Below, in pieces: positions 17,556 through 25,262 of a DNA stretch of 64,000 nt. Each line of letters opens with the position of its first letter. Within the stretch, counting starts at the first letter, position 1. The position numbers and the translations under genes are program-made. Location of the stretch: positions 37,774 through 101,773 of the forward strand of contig JAQQAS010000064.1 in the NCBI GenBank assembly GCA_028532815.1, in the 5' to 3' direction. This stretch comes from Pleomorphochaeta sp. Lineage in GTDB: Bacteria; Spirochaetota; Spirochaetia; Sphaerochaetales; Sphaerochaetaceae. Under the pieces are notes generated by a model, which worked only from the letters and a program-made list of their open reading frames with translations, did not search any database and was not told the DNA's origin.

Positions 17556-18316
17556 CAAAAAGAATAATTCCATGTTTAGATGTTAAAGATGGAAGAACTG
17601 TTAAGGGAGTAAATTTTATCGATTTAATTGATGCTGGAGATGCAAGCGAGCTAGCTAAACTTTACAGTGATTTAGGAGCTGACGAATTAGTATTTTTGGA
17701 CATTACTGCGACTGTAGAGAAGAGAGCAACTTTAGCAAAACTAGTTAAAAAGGTTGCATCATCAATAAATATACCTTTCACAGTAGGTGGTGGTATTAAT
17801 ACAATAGAAGATGTTGAAGTATTATTATCTTCAGGCGCTGATAAAATATCTATAAACTCAAGCGCATTTAAAGATCCAAATTTAATTTCAAATCTAGCAA
17901 ACAATTTTGGGACACAATGTGTTGTATGTGCCTTAGATGTAAAAAAAGATTCAAGATTTAAATCAGGATATCAATGTTATATTCATGGTGGTAGGATAGA
18001 AACTAATCGGGATGCTTTAGAAATTGCTAAGGAATTTACCGATAAAGGGGCCGGTGAAATTTTACTAACTTCAATGGATAAGGATGGTACAAAAGATGGA
18101 TTTGCTCTTGATTTAAATGCAATGATAAGTCAAAGTGTAACAATACCTGTAATTGCAAGTGGAGGAGCAGGAAAGTGTGAGCATTTCTATGATGTATTTA
18201 CACAAGGAAAAGCTGATGCTGCATTAGCTGCTTCAATTTTCCATTTTGGAGAAATATCAATACCAGATTTAAAAACATATTTAGTAAATAAAGGGATTAG
18301 TATTAGGGAGATATAA
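17549..18316 (+). CDS. hisF: Imidazole glycerol phosphate synthase, cyclase subunit
   Basis: TIM-barrel cyclase that makes imidazole glycerol phosphate and AICAR from PRFAR with ammonia from HisH. 255 residues. Catalytic Asp in '[18 protein letters not shown]' (D11) and a second in '[12 protein letters not shown]'. Phosphate-binding 'TVGGGINT' and 'IASGGAGK' are present. Overlaps hisA and lies 1 bp before hisI, as in other compact his operons. Confidence 0.98.
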   Translation: MLAKRIIPCLDVKDGRTVKGVNFIDLIDAGDASELAKLYSDLGADELVFLDITATVEKRATLAKLVKKVASSINIPFTVGGGINTIEDVEVLLSSGADKISINSSAFKDPNLISNLANNFGTQCVVCALDVKKDSRFKSGYQCYIHGGRIETNRDALEIAKEFTDKGAGEILLTSMDKDGTKDGFALDLNAMISQSVTIPVIASGGAGKCEHFYDVFTQGKADAALAASIFHFGEISIPDLKTYLVNKGISIREI

Positions 18317-18317
18317 T

Positions 18318-18947
18318 ATGGAATTAACAATTAATAAAATAGACGAAGTCGACTTTAAAAAAGGGGATGGATTAGTTCCAGCAATTGTCCAAGATGCAAT
18401 AACTGATAAAGTCCTCATGCTAGGTTATATGTCTAAAGAATCTTTAAAAGAAACTTTTGAAAGAAAACTAGTAACATTTTATTCAAGAAGTCGTCAAGAA
18501 CTTTGGACAAAAGGCTTAACAAGTGGAAATTTTCTAAACCTAAAAAGTATTATGTTAGATTGTGATCATGATACTTTATTAGTTAAAGCTTCTCCTACAG
18601 GCCCTGTTTGTCACACTGGTGCAGACACTTGTTTCTTTGAAGAAAATGACATCGAAGGGATGGAGACAAAGGACTTTCTTTTTTACTTAGAAAAAATAGT
18701 TGAAGATAGAAGAGATTTTCCAATTGAAGGGTCATATACAAATCATTTATTTTCAAGAGGAATTAAAAAAATAGCTCAAAAAGTTGGCGAAGAAAGTACT
18801 GAATTAGTTATTGAAAGCTTAGATGATAAAAAAGATTTATTGATTGGTGAAACAGCTGATTTATTATATCATTTACAGGTTCTATTAACTTATAAAGGTG
18901 TTAAATTAGTTGAGGTGCTAGAATGTTTACAGCACAGACATACATAA
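18318..18947 (+). CDS. hisIE: Bifunctional phosphoribosyl-AMP cyclohydrolase / phosphoribosyl-ATP pyrophosphatase
   Basis: 209 residues. The N-terminal cyclohydrolase domain has 'LVPAIVQDAITDKVLMLGYM', the metal motif 'LDCDHDTLLVKA' and the Cys/His segment 'GPVCHTGADTCF'. The C-terminal pyrophosphatase domain (from about residue 115) has 'FSRGIKKIAQKVGEESTELV' and 'ETADLLYHLQVLL'. It performs steps 2 and 3 of the pathway. Last gene of the operon, followed by a strong terminator. The operon therefore encodes every step except a clearly functional histidinol-phosphate phosphatase. Confidence 0.97.
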   Translation: MELTINKIDEVDFKKGDGLVPAIVQDAITDKVLMLGYMSKESLKETFERKLVTFYSRSRQELWTKGLTSGNFLNLKSIMLDCDHDTLLVKASPTGPVCHTGADTCFFEENDIEGMETKDFLFYLEKIVEDRRDFPIEGSYTNHLFSRGIKKIAQKVGEESTELVIESLDDKKDLLIGETADLLYHLQVLLTYKGVKLVEVLECLQHRHT

Positions 18948-18955
18948 AAAATATT

Positions 18956-18986
18956 AAGCTATAAAGGGTTTCCCTTTATAGCTTTT
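18956..18986. terminator. Bidirectional terminator after the his operon
   Basis: AAGCTATAAAGGG (18956-18968) pairs perfectly over 13 bp with CCCTTTATAGCTT (18972-18984) around a TTT loop. T residues follow on the plus strand and A residues precede it. It separates the his operon from convergent radC. Confidence 0.88.
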
Positions 18987-18988
18987 AA

Positions 18989-19672
18989 TTATAATTCTTC
19001 AAATTCTTTCATCGAATGATATTCATCTTCGCTAAATATTAAATGGTCAATTATTTCAATACCTAATATCTTACCGCATTCTATAAGTCTTCTTGTAATA
19101 TTTAAGTCATTTAGACTAGGATTAAGATTTCCAGTTGGATGGTTGTGACAAATTATTATAGCAACAGCTCTATTTTTAATAGCATTTGAAAAAACTTCTC
19201 TTGGGTGTACAATACATTGGTTAATTGTCCCCATAGAAGCTACATCAATAGCTAAAATTTCGTGTGCACAATTAATCGCCACGGATATAAATAATTCCTG
19301 CTCTCTTGTAGCATAATGTCTCACCACTTTATGTACATCTTCGGGCTCTATAATTTGTCTATTTCTTTTTTCAATTTTTCTTCTTCCTAATTCTAAGGCG
19401 GCACATAATTGAGAACTTTTTGCTAATCCTAGCCCTTTGATTTTATTTAAATCATTTAACGATAATTCTCCTTTTTGATCTAAGATGTTAATTACTTCAT
19501 TTGTAATGTTTTTTATTCCATTTTCTTTGTTTCCCGAGCTAATTAATAATGCTATCAATTCCTCATCCGTTAATTGTTTTACCCCAAAGTTTTTTAATTT
19601 TTCTCGAGGCTGTTCTACTTTTGGCATCTCTCTAATATTTGAAAATAATGGTGTATTTATTTTATATCTCAT
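18989..19672 (-). CDS. radC: RadC-family JAB-domain protein
   Basis: 227 residues. An N-terminal helix-hairpin-helix-like region ('LTDEELIALLISSGNKENGI', 'LNDLNKIKGLGLAKSSQL') is followed by a JAMM/MPN+ metalloprotease-like domain with the zinc set 'ICHNHPTGNLNPSLND' (HxH...SxxD). RadC was originally tied to DNA repair, but that role is disputed and the biochemical activity is unsettled. Divergent from the MerR gene with a 39-bp spacer. Confidence 0.93.
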   Translation of the reverse strand: MRYKINTPLFSNIREMPKVEQPREKLKNFGVKQLTDEELIALLISSGNKENGIKNITNEVINILDQKGELSLNDLNKIKGLGLAKSSQLCAALELGRRKIEKRNRQIIEPEDVHKVVRHYATREQELFISVAINCAHEILAIDVASMGTINQCIVHPREVFSNAIKNRAVAIIICHNHPTGNLNPSLNDLNITRRLIECGKILGIEIIDHLIFSEDEYHSMKEFEEL

Positions 19673-19711
19673 ATTTCCTTATACCTAATAACTTGTAAAT
19701 TCGCTTTATTT

Positions 19712-20188
19712 ATGGTAATAAAAGTTATGGAAGAAGATAAATATAGAATAGGTGATCTTGCAAGAAAGGCTAGAGTAACTGTTCGCACTGTAAGGTATTA
19801 TGAAAGTTTAAACTTAATTAAACCCACTCATAGATCAGAAGGTGGCCAAAGATATTATAGTGAAAAAGATTTAGTTTATTTAAAACGTATTCTTGAACTA
19901 AAAGAATTAGATTTTACACTTGAAGAAATTAAGAAGATTATCAATCTTAAAGAGGAAGATAGTTCAGGTGTGAAAAGAAGAAATGAATTGTTACACCAAT
20001 ATCGTAAAAAACTTTCAACCGTCATAGACAAAAAAGTAGCTTTAGAAGCTCAAATTGATTCAATTAATTGGCATATTAGACAATTAGAGTCTAATATTGA
20101 TTTTAGAGAATGTCCTGGAAAGGATTGTAAAAGTTGCCAATTTAAAGAGGATTGTAGATTTGCTCAAGATGATTATCCTGATTTTTAA
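19712..20188 (+). CDS. MerR-family regulator with a C-terminal cysteine cluster
   Basis: 158 residues. A winged-helix MerR DNA-binding domain occupies residues about 11-80 ('YRIGDLARKARVTVRTVRYY', then 'GGQRYYSEKDLVYLKRI'). A dimerisation coiled coil follows (about 90-133). The tail carries four cysteines in 'ECPGKDCKSCQFKEDCRF' (spacing C-x4-C-x2-C-x5-C). SoxR binds [2Fe-2S] through a similar but differently spaced tail cluster, so a redox- or metal-sensing role is a reasonable inference. The start could also be the internal ATG at 19727; neither has a clear ribosome-binding site. Its 3' end overlaps convergent lacI by a few bases. Confidence 0.88.
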   Translation: MVIKVMEEDKYRIGDLARKARVTVRTVRYYESLNLIKPTHRSEGGQRYYSEKDLVYLKRILELKELDFTLEEIKKIINLKEEDSSGVKRRNELLHQYRKKLSTVIDKKVALEAQIDSINWHIRQLESNIDFRECPGKDCKSCQFKEDCRFAQDDYPDF

Positions 20189-21213
20189 ATAATTTCTTTT
20201 ATATGAATTTCTGGTTTAATTATATAATCTTTTGGTTTAGTGCTATCATTATTAAAAACTAGATTATTGAACATTAATTCAATGGCTTTATATCCTTGAT
20301 CATAGGCATTATGAATAACTGTACTTTCGATAATTCCCTTTTCTAGTAATGATAATGTTGCTGGAACAAGATCATAGCAAAATATTTTTGGTCTGTTTTT
20401 TACTAAGGTGTTATCTATTATTGCTTTACATCCTCCTTCCACTCCAGCTGCAACAAAATAGACAGTATTTATACTGTCATATTTTTTTAATGCTGATTCT
20501 ACAACAGAGTATCCCACTTTTTCGCTATCATTAGATTCAACAATATCAATTATATTATAATTTGTTTTATTTTTATTTAAAGTATCAATAAATCCTTTTA
20601 TTCTGTCATTATGCCCTTTTACAGATAGGGAGCCGGTGACAATTAGAATATTATTAGAAGGTTTATTTATTAATCTTATAAGACCTGCTGTTGCAACTCC
20701 AGATTTATAATAATCTGGACCTACATAAAACAATCTGTTGCTATTTGGAACGTCAGTATTTATACACGCAACAGCAATTCCTTTTTTTTGGAAGGTTTTA
20801 ATTTTGTTTTCAATAACTTTTGTATTGATAGTTGTTAATAGGAGAGCATCATAGGAGCCTTTTTCTAGTTTTTCTAAAGCTCTCATATGACAATCAAGTT
20901 GAAATCCTTGTACATGTTCAATATGTATAGAAAGTCCATAATCTTGAAATTCTTTAGTAGCAGACTTAATACCTATTTTTACTCTATCAAAAAAATGGTT
21001 TCCTATATCAGGAAGTAGACATCCAATTTTAATATTTTTTTTCTTTATTGCTAAAAGTGAGCCTGCTTTATTCTTTGTATAATTTAATTCCTGAGCTATT
21101 TTCTTTATTTTTTTTGCAATTTCTGGATTGACTCCGGCTCTATTATTTAAAGCTCGATCAACTGTTCCCCTAGAGACTCCTGCTTTGTTAGCTATATCTT
21201 TAATTGTTGCCAT
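20185..21213 (-). CDS. LacI-family transcriptional regulator
   Basis: 342 residues from the ATG at 21213, which has AAAGGA upstream; the longer frame to 21261 has no support. The N-terminal helix-turn-helix is 'ATIKDIANKAGVSRGTVDRA' plus hinge, followed by a periplasmic-binding-protein-like sensor domain ('IKIGCLLPDIGNHFFDRVKI', 'DALLLTTINTKV', 'VAACGVEGG'-like 'VAAGVEGG'). It lies 60 bp downstream of mmsB in the same direction, so it is probably the local regulator of the chvE-mmsA-mmsB operon. A perfect 12-bp palindrome with central CG just downstream of the chvE promoter is the likely operator. The effector is unknown, probably a sugar. Confidence 0.92.
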   Translation of the reverse strand: MATIKDIANKAGVSRGTVDRALNNRAGVNPEIAKKIKKIAQELNYTKNKAGSLLAIKKKNIKIGCLLPDIGNHFFDRVKIGIKSATKEFQDYGLSIHIEHVQGFQLDCHMRALEKLEKGSYDALLLTTINTKVIENKIKTFQKKGIAVACINTDVPNSNRLFYVGPDYYKSGVATAGLIRLINKPSNNILIVTGSLSVKGHNDRIKGFIDTLNKNKTNYNIIDIVESNDSEKVGYSVVESALKKYDSINTVYFVAAGVEGGCKAIIDNTLVKNRPKIFCYDLVPATLSLLEKGIIESTVIHNAYDQGYKAIELMFNNLVFNNDSTKPKDYIIKPEIHIKEII

Positions 21214-21273
21214 TATAGTTCCTTTCTCACAAATTATAGAATCAAATGCTAAAGGTGTCACTAGGGGTAAGAC

Positions 21274-22464
21274 TTAGTTTTTATTAGCAGCTCTTTTCTT
21301 TGACATAACATCAAATACAACTGCAGCTAGTAATACAAGACCTTTAACAGCTTTTTGCCAGTTTGCATCAATACCTAAAATAGACATACCATTATTTAAT
21401 ACACCCATCAAAATAGCCCCGATAATAGCACCGCTTACTGTACCTGTTCCTCCGTAAGCACTTGCACCACCTATAAAACATGAACCAATAGCATCTAACT
21501 CGTACATGTTACCGGCAGAAGGAGTTGCACTATTAAATCTTGCTACACAAACTAATGCTGCTATTGCGGATAGAAATCCCATATTTGTATATGCGCCAAA
21601 TAATAATTTGTTTGTATCAATACCTGATAAAATAGCTGCTTTTTCATTACCTCCCATTGCATATAACTGTCTTCCTGGAACAGTTTTTGAAGTAAAGTAA
21701 TTATAAACAAATATGATTACAGTCAACCAAATTAAAACAACAGGAAGTCCTTTATGTTCTCCTAAAGCACTAGCAAAAATTAGAACAACCAAAGAAATTG
21801 CAACTAGTTTTGAAATTGTTGCTAATTTCGAACTATGCTCATATCCTTTTTTAAGTTTTGTAAAGTATCCTCTTAAATTGAAGAAAATATAAATTGCTAA
21901 TAAGATACTTGCAATAATAAGTGTAAATATGAGTTTACTAGATTGAGTAGTAGTATTAGGTAAATAACTTGTAAAAATTCTTAAATATTCTTTTGGAAAT
22001 GGAGAAATAGTTAGTCCATCGAGAATAATATTTGCTATACCTCTAAATAGTAACATACCAGACAGGGTTACAATAAATGCTGGAATTCTAACATAAGCAA
22101 TCCAATAGCCTTGCCAAGCACCTAGTAATATTCCCAATAACAAACAAATGATAATTGATAAATAAATATTCATCTCTAGTGTAACAATTAAAGTTCCAGC
22201 AACAGCTCCTACAAGGCAAACTGTAGATCCTACTGATAAGTCAATGTTACCGCCCGTAATTATACAAAGCAACATACCTACAGCCAAAATGACTACATAA
22301 GCATTTTGATTTATTAAGTTAGATATATTAGCTGGAGCAAGCATAGATCCTCTATCAGCTCCACGTATTAATAATTCAAAGAGCAATACAACAGCTACTA
22401 AAGCAATGAGCATTGTATTATTCTTTAAGGCTTTTATTATTTTCTTTTGATTTGAATTAGTCAT
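21274..22464 (-). CDS. mmsB: Sugar ABC transporter permease (MmsB/GguB-like)
   Basis: 396 residues, longer than RbsC-type permeases and typical of the multiple-monosaccharide permease that pairs with ChvE. Many transmembrane helices. The family segments 'LCIITGGNIDLSVGSTVCL' and 'AIGSCFIGGASAYGGTGTVS' are present, and an extra loop of about 40 charged residues lies mid-protein ('FTKLKKGYEHSSKLATISKL'). It imports sugar across the inner membrane with MmsA and ChvE. Starts 2 bp after mmsA stops. Confidence 0.93.
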   Translation of the reverse strand: MTNSNQKKIIKALKNNTMLIALVAVVLLFELLIRGADRGSMLAPANISNLINQNAYVVILAVGMLLCIITGGNIDLSVGSTVCLVGAVAGTLIVTLEMNIYLSIIICLLLGILLGAWQGYWIAYVRIPAFIVTLSGMLLFRGIANIILDGLTISPFPKEYLRIFTSYLPNTTTQSSKLIFTLIIASILLAIYIFFNLRGYFTKLKKGYEHSSKLATISKLVAISLVVLIFASALGEHKGLPVVLIWLTVIIFVYNYFTSKTVPGRQLYAMGGNEKAAILSGIDTNKLLFGAYTNMGFLSAIAALVCVARFNSATPSAGNMYELDAIGSCFIGGASAYGGTGTVSGAIIGAILMGVLNNGMSILGIDANWQKAVKGLVLLAAVVFDVMSKKRAANKN

Positions 22465-22466
22465 TA

Positions 22467-23999
22467 TTAATTAGTCTCCTTTGAACTTTGTATGATTAAA
22501 GACATTATTTTTTCTTGTGTGGCTTCTTCTTTAGATAATTCTCCAACGATTTGACCTTCATTCATAACATATATTCTGTCGCACATTCCAAGTAATTCAG
22601 GAAGTTCTGATGAAATCATAATTACGGCTTTTCCTTTATCAACCATTTGGTTAATTAAAGTATATATTTCATATTTTGCTCCAACATCAATTCCTCTTGT
22701 TGGCTCGTCAAGAAATAATATATCTGGTTCAGCGAATAAACTTTTTCCAAGAAGTACTTTTTGTTGGTTCCCACCACTCAAATTTTCAACAATTTGCTCT
22801 TCACTAGAACATTTTGTATTCATTTCAGTAATATATTTTTTAGCTAACTCGACTTCTAAATCATCATCTATTTTAAGGTTATTGGAGATTCTGCTAAGTT
22901 TGGTTAATGTAATATTCTTTTTTATTGAATTTGTTAAAACTAGGCCATTACCTTTTCTATCTTCTGTTACATAAGACAGTTTATTGTCAATCGCAACTTT
23001 AGGGGAGGAAAGGTTAACTTCTTTACCATTTATATAACATTGACCACTTATGTTCTTCCCATAGCTGTGGCCAAAAATACTCATAGCTAACTCAGTTCTT
23101 CCAGCACCCATTAATCCACTAATACCAACAACTTCGCCTCTATTTACTGTAAAGTTAATATCATTACAAATAAGTCTTTCTGAATATAATGGATGATATG
23201 CTTTCCAATTTTTAACTTCAAAAATTGTTTCACCAATATTTGATTTTCTACTTGGGAATCTATTAGATAAATCTCTTCCAACCATTGCTTTTATTATTGA
23301 GGACTCATCAAAGCCATCTTCTTTTTTAAGGGTTGTTATTGTTTTTCCATCACGAATTACAGTAACTGTATCTGCTACATATTCAATCTCATTTAATTTA
23401 TGAGAAATAATAATAGAAGTTAGTCCCTTTTTCTTAAAGTCTAATAATAAATCTAAAAGATTTTTTGAATCTCTTTCGTTAAGAGATGCCGTTGGTTCAT
23501 CAAGGATTAAAAGTTTAACATTTTTAGTTAAGGCTTTTGCAATTTCAACAAGTTGTTGTTTACCTATACCAATATCTTTAATTAGTATTTTTGATGATTC
23601 TTGTAATCCAACTAATTTTAAATATTCATCAGCTTTAGCATAAGTTTCTTCCCAGTTAATATTTAGATATTTCCCTCTTTCATTCCCAAGAAAAATATTT
23701 TCCCCAATTGATAAAAGTGGAACTAATGCTAATTCTTGGTGAATTATTGCTATCCCTTCTTGTTCACTTTCATGTATATGTGAAAACTTACACTCTTTTC
23801 CTCTAAAGATAATCTCTCCATCATATGAATTGTGAGGATATACTCCACTTAATACTTTCATTAAAGTGGATTTCCCTGCTCCATTTTCACCAACTATGGC
23901 ATGTATTTCGCCTTCAGTAATTTGAAGATTAACTTTATCTAAAGCTTTGACACCTGGAAAAGTTTTAGTTATGCTTTTCATTTCAAGCATATGATTCAT
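22467..23999 (-). CDS. mmsA: Sugar ABC transporter ATPase, two nucleotide-binding domains (MmsA/GguA-like)
   Basis: 510 residues from the ATG at 23999 with GGAGA 8 nt upstream; the frame can be extended to a TTG at 24011, which is less likely. The first ATPase domain has Walker A '[12 protein letters not shown]' and Walker B '[13 protein letters not shown]', with signature '[14 protein letters not shown]'. The second has signature '[15 protein letters not shown]' and '[20 protein letters not shown]', with the degenerate second P-loop '[10 protein letters not shown]' usual for this family. Drives uptake through MmsB. Neighbours chvE and mmsB complete the transporter. Confidence 0.95.
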   Translation of the reverse strand: MNHMLEMKSITKTFPGVKALDKVNLQITEGEIHAIVGENGAGKSTLMKVLSGVYPHNSYDGEIIFRGKECKFSHIHESEQEGIAIIHQELALVPLLSIGENIFLGNERGKYLNINWEETYAKADEYLKLVGLQESSKILIKDIGIGKQQLVEIAKALTKNVKLLILDEPTASLNERDSKNLLDLLLDFKKKGLTSIIISHKLNEIEYVADTVTVIRDGKTITTLKKEDGFDESSIIKAMVGRDLSNRFPSRKSNIGETIFEVKNWKAYHPLYSERLICNDINFTVNRGEVVGISGLMGAGRTELAMSIFGHSYGKNISGQCYINGKEVNLSSPKVAIDNKLSYVTEDRKGNGLVLTNSIKKNITLTKLSRISNNLKIDDDLEVELAKKYITEMNTKCSSEEQIVENLSGGNQQKVLLGKSLFAEPDILFLDEPTRGIDVGAKYEIYTLINQMVDKGKAVIMISSELPELLGMCDRIYVMNEGQIVGELSKEEATQEKIMSLIIQSSKETN

Positions 24000-24017
24000 T
24001 ATATTCTCCAATAAATA

Positions 24018-24050
24018 ACATAGGCAGACAATAAGGTAGTCTGCCTATGT
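24018..24050 (-). other. Intercistronic stem-loop between chvE and mmsA
   Basis: ACATAGGCAGAC (24018-24029) pairs perfectly over 12 bp with GTCTGCCTATGT (24039-24050). There is no proper T-run after it on the minus strand, and the mmsA ribosome-binding site follows directly. Such hairpins behind binding-protein genes commonly stabilise the upstream mRNA or partially terminate, giving more binding protein than membrane parts. Confidence 0.75.
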
Positions 24051-24062
24051 GTCAATTAGATA

Positions 24063-25142
24063 TTATAGACCAAGTTGATCTGGAGTATAATAACCACTGT
24101 CAATTAGTAATTCTTGATAATTATCAGCACTACCATAAACTGGAGTACATAGGAAACTTGGAATAATACCAGTTCCATTATCATAAGTTTCTCTATCATT
24201 AATTTCAGGTTCTGAACCCTTCATTAATGCATCAACCATGCTTACAACTTTTTCAGCTAAAGTACGGGTATCTTTAAATACTGACATTGATTGAGTCCCT
24301 GCAATCATGTTTTTAACACTTGTAATATCACAGTCTTGTCCGGTTAAATAAGGGAAGTTGTCTTTTGTATATCCAGCTTCAACTAAAGCATTAGTAATAC
24401 CTTGTGCACATGAATCATTTGAAGAAAGAACTGCATCTAATCTTTGACCATTAGGTCCATAACCATTAGAAGTAATTAAATTTTCCATTCTTTTTTGAGC
24501 TTCTTCAGTACTCCAGTTAGGAGTTGAACATTGGCCTCTATCAGTTTGTCCTGATTTACAAATTATGGTACCATTATCTAAATAAGGTTTAAGAATTGAC
24601 ATTGCACCACCCCAGAAATAAACACAGTTGTTATCATCAGGAGCTCCTGTGAAGAATTCCATATATACAGGTTCAGTTCTATTGTCTAAGTCCATTGCAT
24701 CTCTTAAATATTCACCTTGAATAACTCCAACTCCAAAGTTATCAAATGTTGCATAATATGAAACTGCATCACTATTCATAATAAGTCTATCATAAGATAT
24801 TACAGGAATATCTTTTTCTTTTGCTTCTTTTAGAACTTCAGTTAAAGCAGATCCATCAATCGCTGCTATAATAATTGCATCACAATTGCTCATTATCATA
24901 TTTTCAACTTGGTTTACTTGAGTTGGAATATCATTGTCACCTGCATATTGAAGGTCTACTTTATAACCAGCAGCTTCTAATTTTTCTTTCATGTTAGACC
25001 CATCTTGATTCCATCTTTGTAAGCTTTTAGTAGGCATTGATACACCGATTTTCTTTACATCTGAATCTTCAGAAGTACCACTAGCAAAAACTGTAGTTGT
25101 TGCTACCATTAAAATTAATAAGAAACTTAATAATTTTTTCAT
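24063..25142 (-). CDS. chvE: Periplasmic sugar-binding protein (ChvE-like)
   Basis: 359 residues from the ATG at 25142, which has AGGAG 8 nt upstream. The signal peptide ends 'TTVFA', then SGTSEDSD. The mature protein is a periplasmic-binding-protein type I fold. The ChvE-type segments are 'RWNQDGSNMKEKLEAAGY', 'AGDNDIPTQVNQVENMI', 'AAIDGSALTEVLKEA' and 'ISYDRLIMNSDAVSYY', consistent with the broad-specificity aldose binders (glucose, galactose, xylose, arabinose) of that group. The exact sugar cannot be read from sequence. First gene of the operon, behind a strong promoter and probable LacI operator. Confidence 0.94.
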   Translation of the reverse strand: MKKLLSFLLILMVATTTVFASGTSEDSDVKKIGVSMPTKSLQRWNQDGSNMKEKLEAAGYKVDLQYAGDNDIPTQVNQVENMIMSNCDAIIIAAIDGSALTEVLKEAKEKDIPVISYDRLIMNSDAVSYYATFDNFGVGVIQGEYLRDAMDLDNRTEPVYMEFFTGAPDDNNCVYFWGGAMSILKPYLDNGTIICKSGQTDRGQCSTPNWSTEEAQKRMENLITSNGYGPNGQRLDAVLSSNDSCAQGITNALVEAGYTKDNFPYLTGQDCDITSVKNMIAGTQSMSVFKDTRTLAEKVVSMVDALMKGSEPEINDRETYDNGTGIIPSFLCTPVYGSADNYQELLIDSGYYTPDQLGL

Positions 25143-25160
25143 GATTTTCTCCTTTTTTTC

Positions 25161-25172
25161 GTGCTCGAGCAC
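25161..25172. promoter_or_regulatory. Probable LacI-type operator of the chvE operon
   Basis: GTGCTCGAGCAC is a perfect 12-bp palindrome with central CG, the usual form of a LacI-family operator. It lies immediately downstream of the predicted chvE transcription start, so binding would block RNA polymerase. The LacI gene at the end of the operon is the obvious candidate binder; this is inference. Confidence 0.65.
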
Positions 25173-25179
25173 AGATATA

Positions 25180-25207
25180 ATAATATCACACAATTAATTG
25201 TTGTCAA
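25180..25207 (-). promoter_or_regulatory. chvE operon promoter
   Basis: Read on the minus strand: TTGACA (25207-25202) and TATTAT (25185-25180) with a 16-bp spacer. The spacer holds the palindrome CAATTAATTG. Confidence 0.78.
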
Positions 25208-25245
25208 GAAAAAAATATAGATACCTAATTTATAGGTATCTATAT
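25208..25245 (-). terminator. Terminator of the pyrophosphatase gene
   Basis: A 13-bp perfect stem (25215-25227 with 25233-25245) with a 5-nt loop, followed on the minus strand by seven T residues. It ends the hppA transcript right before the chvE -35 box. Confidence 0.85.
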
Positions 25246-25262
25246 ATGAAAAGGATAATTAT

